Assembly: GCA_023362775.1 (NCBI GenBank)
Contig: JALMGJ010000005.1
Span: 68,345,463 to 68,409,462 of the forward strand
Source of the DNA: Charina bottae
Taxonomy: Eukaryota; Chordata; Lepidosauria; Squamata; Charinaidae
Direction: 5' to 3'
DNA length: 64,000 nucleotides
The notes below the pieces were generated by a model that saw nothing but the letters and a program-made list of their open reading frames with translations, was not told the DNA's origin and did not search any database. Shown here one piece after another: positions 58,141-64,000 of this stretch. A program made the translations under genes and the position numbers. Position 1 is the stretch's first letter. Every line of letters begins with the position of its first letter.

Positions 58141-58689
58141 ATATCTTGCTGGTGGTAGTCAGTGAAAAAGCTCACTTTCTTGACTAGTTTTGTTCAATTG
58201 AACAGACATGTGTCTTTATGTGTCTTCCATAAAGCTTATTTCTGAAACCTTTTGGTCTCACTGATCTGGCAAAATGCCACCTCTGCTCCTTGTTCTACTG
58301 TTGCTAGATGACTGGGTTAAATTCCATTCATAGTGCTGCTGTGCTAGGAACACATCTCCCTCTTGTTCTCACAGTTGCCTTTCATGGGGGAGAAAGCATT
58401 GGATGTCCTCTCCTACAGCTGCAAGAGGATTACATTGCGTAATCTGTTCCAAAAAGTTTTAAAAGATCAGGAATGGCATAAGTCATCCTCCTGTATAAGG
58501 AAAAGGGGGTACAAAGAACTTTGAAGTTGTTCATCTCCCAAGACCGTTCTTTTTACTTCTCTGTTGCGTCTTCCAAAATATTATGGTCTGGGTAAGGAAA
58601 CAATGTTCCCTCACCTAGTTTAAGAAGCTTTTCTCAATTTAATGAGATGGATAGGAAGAAAGGTCCTAAATGGTCATTGACAGCAATAT

Positions 58690-58850
58690 GCATAACAAAA
58701 GCCACAACATCTCAGGGCCACACACTCAATTCCCAATCACGCCTGGGAACACAACCAAGTTTTTAAGGCTTTCTGAAAAGCTGGCAGGGTCAGGGCAAGT
58801 CAAATCTCAGGGGGTGTGGTATTCCAAAGGGTTGACACTGCTCTTTTAAT
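58690..58850 (-). mobile_element. CR1/L2-like fragment, minus strand
   Basis: ACCAAGTTTTTAAGGCTTTC, TGAAAAGCTGGCAGGGTC and GGGTGTGGTATTCCAAAGGG match the standard wording of the reversed ORF2 end (trait: TFRKxLKT...WNxLP). Confidence 0.55.
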
Positions 58851-58859
58851 AGATACATA

Positions 58860-59247
58860 TAGGGTGTTTTTTTTTTGGAAATTCAAAAATGAAATTTGAA
58901 TATTCTATTTACTGTAACTCATACTTTAGGTGGTTTTCTCTCAACCCAGCTCTTGATTTGGAAAGCAATGGATGCTCTGTAGATACAGCTCTATTATTTA
59001 CCTTATCAAAATGATTAAAATTCAATTTTGAAAACCCTGTAATTTGAAAAACTGAAAACAAGGACAGGCCACTGGGAGTCTTTGACAATTATGCTATTGC
59101 TGATCAAGAGTTGTGCACCTACTATTGCAAAACTACCCAGTTTTTTCTCTTACTGAATAGTTACAGGATATATATTTTCTGGAAATGCCAAATCAAAAGA
59201 AAAAAATTGGAGACAAGCACTTTTGAGGAAAAAAATGATTAAGTTAC
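58860..59247. other. intron 3 remainder, nothing recognised
   Basis: AT-rich with homopolymer T and A runs; no coding signal. Confidence 0.35.
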
Positions 59248-59394
59248 CTGAGTTGCTTGGTGTGCTTCTGAGAGTAATAATCTTGCTGGTTGATATAAAC
59301 ATAGCTGGATTAGGACTTCAGCTTTGTCTATCCACAAGTAGGGGAGAGAAAGCCCATTTAATTCTTTTTCAGTAACTGCATTGAGTTCCAGAAT
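59248..59394 (-). CDS. CFAP46: CFAP46-like exon 3 (TPR unit)
   Basis: 147 bp, exactly 49 codons, phase 0 at both ends. It contains LPYLWIDKAEVLIQLCLY followed by QPARLLLSEAH, a complete TPR-like helix pair (W-x2-L-A-x2-L...A-x3-L pattern). The donor is GTAACTT. Being symmetric, it could be skipped without a frameshift. Confidence 0.85.
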
Positions 59395-59660
59395 CTGTAA
59401 ATAAATCATTCCAGAAATTATTCTTTTTAAAATGTCTACATTTTAAAATATTAATTATAAATTAACATTAATTATAATGTTAAAACTATACATCATGTAC
59501 TACAAACTCAATCAAGGGTACATAGCAAGGTATAGGTATAGTTAGTTTTATGGTTTGCCTTTTTATTATTGAAAGCAATAAAGACCTACTGTATATAGGC
59601 AGCAAGATGGGTTGAACTGCCTTGAAACTTTCATACATATGCAAGATGAGTATTGATTAC

Positions 59661-59790
59661 CTTATCTTTCGCAGTAAATAGCTTCTTACTTTGATCTATA
59701 TTGCCTGGTGCTGTCCAATCAAAATTTTTATTTTCTATTTGGCTATCCTTTATGGCATTCTCATTTTTAAATGCAATCTCTTGTCTAAAT
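59661..59790 (-). CDS. CFAP46: CFAP46-like exon 2 (charged linker)
   Basis: 130 bp. One base completes an Arg codon shared with exon 1, then 43 codons end in phase 0. The product is polar and low in helix repeats (FRQEIAFKNENAIKDSQ...), so it is a linker between TPR units. The acceptor is preceded by CCTGTTTCAG and the donor is GTAATC. Confidence 0.8.
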
Positions 59791-60299
59791 CTGAAACAGG
59801 GAAAGAGGGTTTAATCTATTTACTAGAAAATATTAATGTAATTGGTTAACAGACAAAAAACCCTTATATTAATCTATTAACAAGTATGGAACACCCCTTC
59901 AACTTTGTTATGCCAGCATAGTATCCTACATATTTATGAAACTTATCACTGCAATCAATGTTGGAATCATATGAAAGAGAACTGAAGGTACAGTTGGGTT
60001 CTACACTTATAGCTCCCCTTTCTGATACTTGTTTTCAGAGTATGCATCCATGAATACTTGTTAATTAGGTTAAACATTCTGTTACTCAGCTGCTCAGGAG
60101 GGCAAACAGGAGTCTCAATTTACCTGCATCCTTCAGCTTTTTCTTCCTGCAAAACAGCTGGTTGGTGGGATTTCAACAAGTTTTGGAAAGGCACCCTGTG
60201 AACACTCTGAATGCTCTATACAGGCTACTTTAGACTGGGACATACAGTTATTTGGTATGTATGCAAACCTGTCACGGAATCATGTCCTTTGTTACATAC

Positions 60300-60398
60300 C
60301 TTCCTTGTTCCTTTTCATTAATAAAGACTTCACCCACTGCCTTTTCATGGAAAGATGCTGCTTGATACATTTTTAAATCTAAACATATTTTGGCAAGC
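60300..60398 (-). CDS. CFAP46: CFAP46-like exon 1 of window (TPR helix pair)
   Basis: 99 bp. It enters in phase 2 (one base completes a codon) and leaves two bases for the next exon. It encodes LAKICLDLKMYQAASFHEKA followed by an acidic stretch, a typical TPR helix A/B pattern. The acceptor is TTTTCACAG and the donor GTATGTAAC. The previous exon must lie upstream, beyond 60,398, and I could not find it in the window. Confidence 0.8.
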
Positions 60399-62594
60399 CT
60401 GTGAAAACAAATGAGACATCTTTATGCAGTAATACATACATACGTGCACACACATGCAAACTCAGATGCAAACATACAAACACATGCACTGACAAAGAAA
60501 AATCTGGTTCAAACCCACATGAAAGAGCAAGTGATATTTGAAATAAAAACAAGTTAAGGATAAAATGTTCTCAACTGACAGTGCTTTTAAGCAGCAGAAA
60601 GAGAAGTTGCAGAAACAGTGAGTGAGGCCCAATTGAAAAATGGATTACTCCTAGATCCATTTAGAACTGTATTTAAATTAGACTTCATATTTTAAAGCAG
60701 CAGTGTAATAGGCTGCATTGATCAACCACTGCTGTAAAAGGAACAATATAATTAGACCTTCAATGAATTGGAAACAAGTTTGGCACAAAACTTTCAAACA
60801 TTTCAACATTAGTTCATACAGCCAGAATCACATACTTAGTGATCTCTGCATGCCTGGGAAACCCAGATGAAACTTCTCCAAAATAGCCAATGATACCAGT
60901 GGATACAATTTGGAGGGGAAGAATGGTGGCTGGAAGAGCAGATGTTTAATGCTTTTTCACCTGCTCCCTCTTCCTTGGCTGGTCTCCCATCGACACTTGA
61001 GTTTCTGCATGTGCTTCTGTCACATAAAAAGCAATGGAAGATGGAAGAAGCAGCTTCCAAGTGCTCATTTCTACCACTACACATACTACCCTTTCATCAC
61101 TGCTCAGCATCCAAAGCAGAAAGGGCAGTACTTGTTAGCTACACTATAGTTCCCAAAGGAGTAGGTTTGGCATACGTAAAAACCATGTATTACTTGAGAG
61201 ACTCTAACCCTCACTAAGTAATCTCAAACATTATTTGTTCCACAATAAAGAGTCTAAATTAGATCAACTGTTACATCCTAACTGCGTGAATGACTCCCAC
61301 TAAATGGATACATTTATGGGATGTCTTTCCAATCTAGCATCCTCCAGATATTTGGATGAGGATACTCATAAGACACAGCAGAGCAAATAAATGATTTTGG
61401 AAAGATGAAACCCAGCAAACAGAAATTCCCTCACTAGAGAGGCAGGTCCTCAAAAGAAGATATGAGCCCTTCCCCATGTGAGTTGCTTATGGGTATTTTT
61501 GTGTAAGTAGGGCTTCCAACTTACTGGCCTAAAGACAAAACTTACTGCCAAGTGTGCCAGTTGTTATCTGTTGAACAAGAAGGGAGCTACCAGCTGGCTA
61601 TCAGCTCATTCCACAGTATTGGAAATGTTTATTCTCAGATCATCTTGAAGATAGAAACCCTGAATTGGATACAGCCCTAATTGGGGAACTCCTTCCATAG
61701 CCTGCTAAATGATTGCAGGGAGATCAACAATATTTTCTTGATACAGTATCCTGAAATGCTGCCAAAATCTCCTAAAAGTGACAAACCCTCATTTTAAAAT
61801 TTAAAATGTTAAATATTATGCTATTATTTTACCTAAGACATGGGCACAAGGAAATTTTGAGTTGAGAGGCAATACAGTTTACTCTTCTGAGGTTGCACCT
61901 ACTTTAGACATAGTCATGTATGGAAAGGCCTTGCTGACTCGTCTCAAATAAACTTCAGGGATTAAGTAGTAAGTTTACCTCATGCAACTTGCTTGAGATG
62001 GCACAAATTTTGTACTTAGAATGCAGATGCTTAGTCATAAATGCTTATCTCCCTCTACAGATGTTGCTATTTCAAGTAAATTATATCTGGGATAAGCCTG
62101 AATAGTGCATCAAAGATTGAAACATCATAGTATTGTAACTATACTGGCGGGCAATTTCAATTCTAGAATAGGTGCCTCAGTTAATCATTTCAATAGCCAA
62201 CTGCTCAATACAGATTGTGTCGCCATTGTTGGTCTAAGGGTATCAGCTTTCATGGGTAGTAATTAACTCATCTTTCTAATAAGCTTGATCAAATTCTACA
62301 CGGAGTGGTTGATAAGGATCAGAATGGGGACTAAGGATCCAGAGTGAATATTAATGCATTGGTTATATTGTGGTCTCAAATAACCTGGTAAGTGAGGTCA
62401 CTTTTCTCAGTGATCACATTGTTTTGATAGCATGTTTATCCACCACTGAATAGTGATCGGATCCTAATACTTTTTTTCTGCATAGCTGCGCTGGTCCTGA
62501 CAATAGCAAGGTCAATGCAAGAGTTTTCTTTGCTATATGATCAGAGTTTATGAATTAACTTTATACCTAATTCTAGTTGTGCTTGTCCACAGTA
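60399..62594. other. upstream intron, no exon found
   Basis: I searched for an exon ending in phase 2 that would precede exon 1 and found none. A stretch near 62.3-62.5 kb could be an ancient LINE remnant, but no motif is clear. Confidence 0.35.
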
Positions 62595-63506
62595 TAGGTA
62601 GTCCTCACTTAACGATGGTAATCAGGACTGGAATTTCTGTCGTTAAGCGATGTCATAAAGCAAGGCGTCATGTGACTGCATCGCTTAGCAATGGCAATCC
62701 CAGCAGTCCCTGTTGCCATTGTTAAGTGAAGATTGTGGGTTGTTGAGCGAGGACCTTCTTGCAACTTCCTGCCAGTTTCCAACAAGCAAAGTCAATGGGG
62801 AAGCCGTCAGAAAGTCACAAGTCCCAGGAGCAGAGCTTTCCAAACTGTGTGTCGCGACACAAAAGTGTGTCGCCACACACAGTCTGGTGTGTCGCCACAC
62901 AACCAGGAAGCGCTGATCATCATCAGCGCTTCTGGGTTTTCCCAGGTTTTCCCGGGGTGACACACCAATTACAGCGCGAAAAACCCGGAAGCGGTAGTAG
63001 CGCTTCCGGGTTTTTGCGCGCTGCCGCACTTCCGGGTTTTCCCGCGGCGACACACCAACGCCGGTTGGTGTGTCGCCGTGGGAAAAACTTTGGAAAGCCC
63101 TGCCCAGGAGGCTCACAAGCAGAACAGTGGGCAGGTAAGTGGCTGCTGTGGCATGGCATGAGTGCATCGGGGCCGGGGGTGGCTCCTGACAGGCAGGGGA
63201 GGTGCGAGCAACTTACCGGAGCGTCTTGCAGCCTTCCCTGCCGGCTTCCCCATTGACTTTGCTTGTGGGAAGCCAGCAGGGAAGGTCGCAAATGGTGATC
63301 ATGTTACTATGGCGATCATGTTACCATGGGACACTGCAACTATTGTAAGTGTGAGCTGGTTGCCAAGCGCCTGGATTGTGATCATGTGACTGTGGGGGTG
63401 CTGGGATGGCCAGAACTTTGAGGACTAGCCGTAAGTACCACTTGTTCAGCATCATCATAACTTCAAATGCTTGCTGAATGAGTGGTCGTTAAACGAGGAC
63501 TACCTG
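62595..63506. mobile_element. Tigger-like MITE, copy 6, with nested hAT MITE
   Basis: (T/C)AGGTAGTCCTCACTTAAC and, reversed, CAGGTAGTCCTCGTTTAACG; TA on the left, mutated TG on the right. The words TTCCAACAAGCAAAGTCAAT and GATCATGTGACTGTGGGG place it in subfamily A. The hAT MITE 62,831-63,102 interrupts it. Confidence 0.8.
62831..63102. mobile_element. hAT MITE, family A, copy 3 (272 bp)
   Basis: CAGAGCTTTCCAAAC and, reversed, CAGGGCTTTCCAAAG, with the perfect 8-bp duplication CCCAGGAG (62,823-62,830 and 63,103-63,110). It is nearly the same as the copy at 15.1 kb, including GATCATCATCAG and the final CCGGTTGGTGTGTCGCC. Confidence 0.9.
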
Positions 63507-64000
63507 TGGATAAGAAGAGTTATGAGAATGTATACACGTATATCAAGAACCAATTCCTAATATTCAGCATATGCTAGTGCTCCATTCTCAAAAGCAAGAA
63601 TAGTAGGACTATTATAAAATATAATTCATGGTTTAATTGTATCAAATTCTGATTATGTCAGGATCAAAGCCAAACTAATTGTAGTATTTAAGGCCTGCTT
63701 TTTATTTATATTTATAATTATATATATCAAAGTAGGAAACACAATTATAAAGTTGGCAGTGATTAATTCAAATCATTAAATAGCTAAGCTCTTTGGCTTT
63801 CTGGAGATTTATAGCGGAGTCGTTTATGGGTTATCTTATGGCTAACCCCTAAAAGCTACCTAATATAGAGGGAACACTCCCACTATCTGTCTGGGAAAAG
63901 CATTTATCGAACTATTTTGGTGATGACTCAGCTAATATATTGATCTTTGAATTAAGTCAAGAATGTATTCATGACCAGCCACTAATATCCTCCTTTGACA
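63507..64000. other. intron end, nothing recognised
   Basis: AT-rich. A short minus-strand reading at about 63.56-63.61 kb looks TPR-like by chance but lacks a usable donor. Confidence 0.3.

Noticed and set aside
63556..63612. TPR-like reading on the minus strand
   Set aside because: It ends in a stop before any donor and has only a poor acceptor; short and A/T-rich, probably chance.

Overview
The window is nuclear DNA from a squamate reptile, most probably a snake. It is AT-rich, with split genes and long introns full of CR1/L2-type LINEs, a BovB LINE, Penelope-like fragments, Sauria-type tRNA SINEs and hAT and Tigger-like miniature elements. One CR1/L3-like 3' tail runs into a long (ATTCT)n tract, a combination I recall as typical of snakes. 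There is no sign of bacterial, viral or plasmid organisation.

One host gene fills the window on the minus strand. I assembled 27 coding exons from 60,398 down to a stop codon at 1,846-1,848. All have AG/GT borders and their phases join without a break, giving 1,170 codons plus stop. The product looks like the C-terminal part of CFAP46 (FAP46/TTC40), a TPR-rich protein of the C1d projection of the axonemal central pair. The 5' half of the gene, with its promoter and start codon, lies beyond 64,000. The last nine or ten exons read like a degenerate CHAT (caspase-like, TPR-associated) domain whose His-Gly and Cys motifs have been replaced.

Layout from low to high coordinates: 1-1,845, downstream flank and 3' UTR with a LINE tail; 1.8-15.8 kb, exons 27 to 17 with small introns, MITEs, SINEs and a 200-bp composite microsatellite; 15.8-22.7 kb, a large intron with a degraded LINE and a longer L2-like LINE split by an R4-like element, itself split by an L2-like tail; 22.8-33.9 kb, exons 16 to 12 with a long L2-like RT ORF, a Tigger MITE, a BovB copy inside a minus-strand L2-like copy, a CR1 end and the (ATTCT)n tract; 35-49.4 kb, exons 11 to 5 with Penelope and R4-like copies, SINEs and a hAT MITE; 51.0-54.8 kb, a Tigger MITE carrying a 2.9-kb GC-rich hAT element with a giant internal palindrome; 54.9-60.4 kb, exons 4 to 1 with another L2-like copy; 60.4-64 kb, intron with a Tigger MITE that carries a nested hAT MITE.

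The most unusual DNA is the palindromic hAT element (51,488-54,408), which has clean 8-bp target duplications, CCAAT/GC-box-like tandem modules and about 0.76-0.80-kb inverted arms. The most interesting protein observation is the pseudo-CHAT C-terminus. Identities rest on reading the sequence and on family knowledge; no database search was possible.
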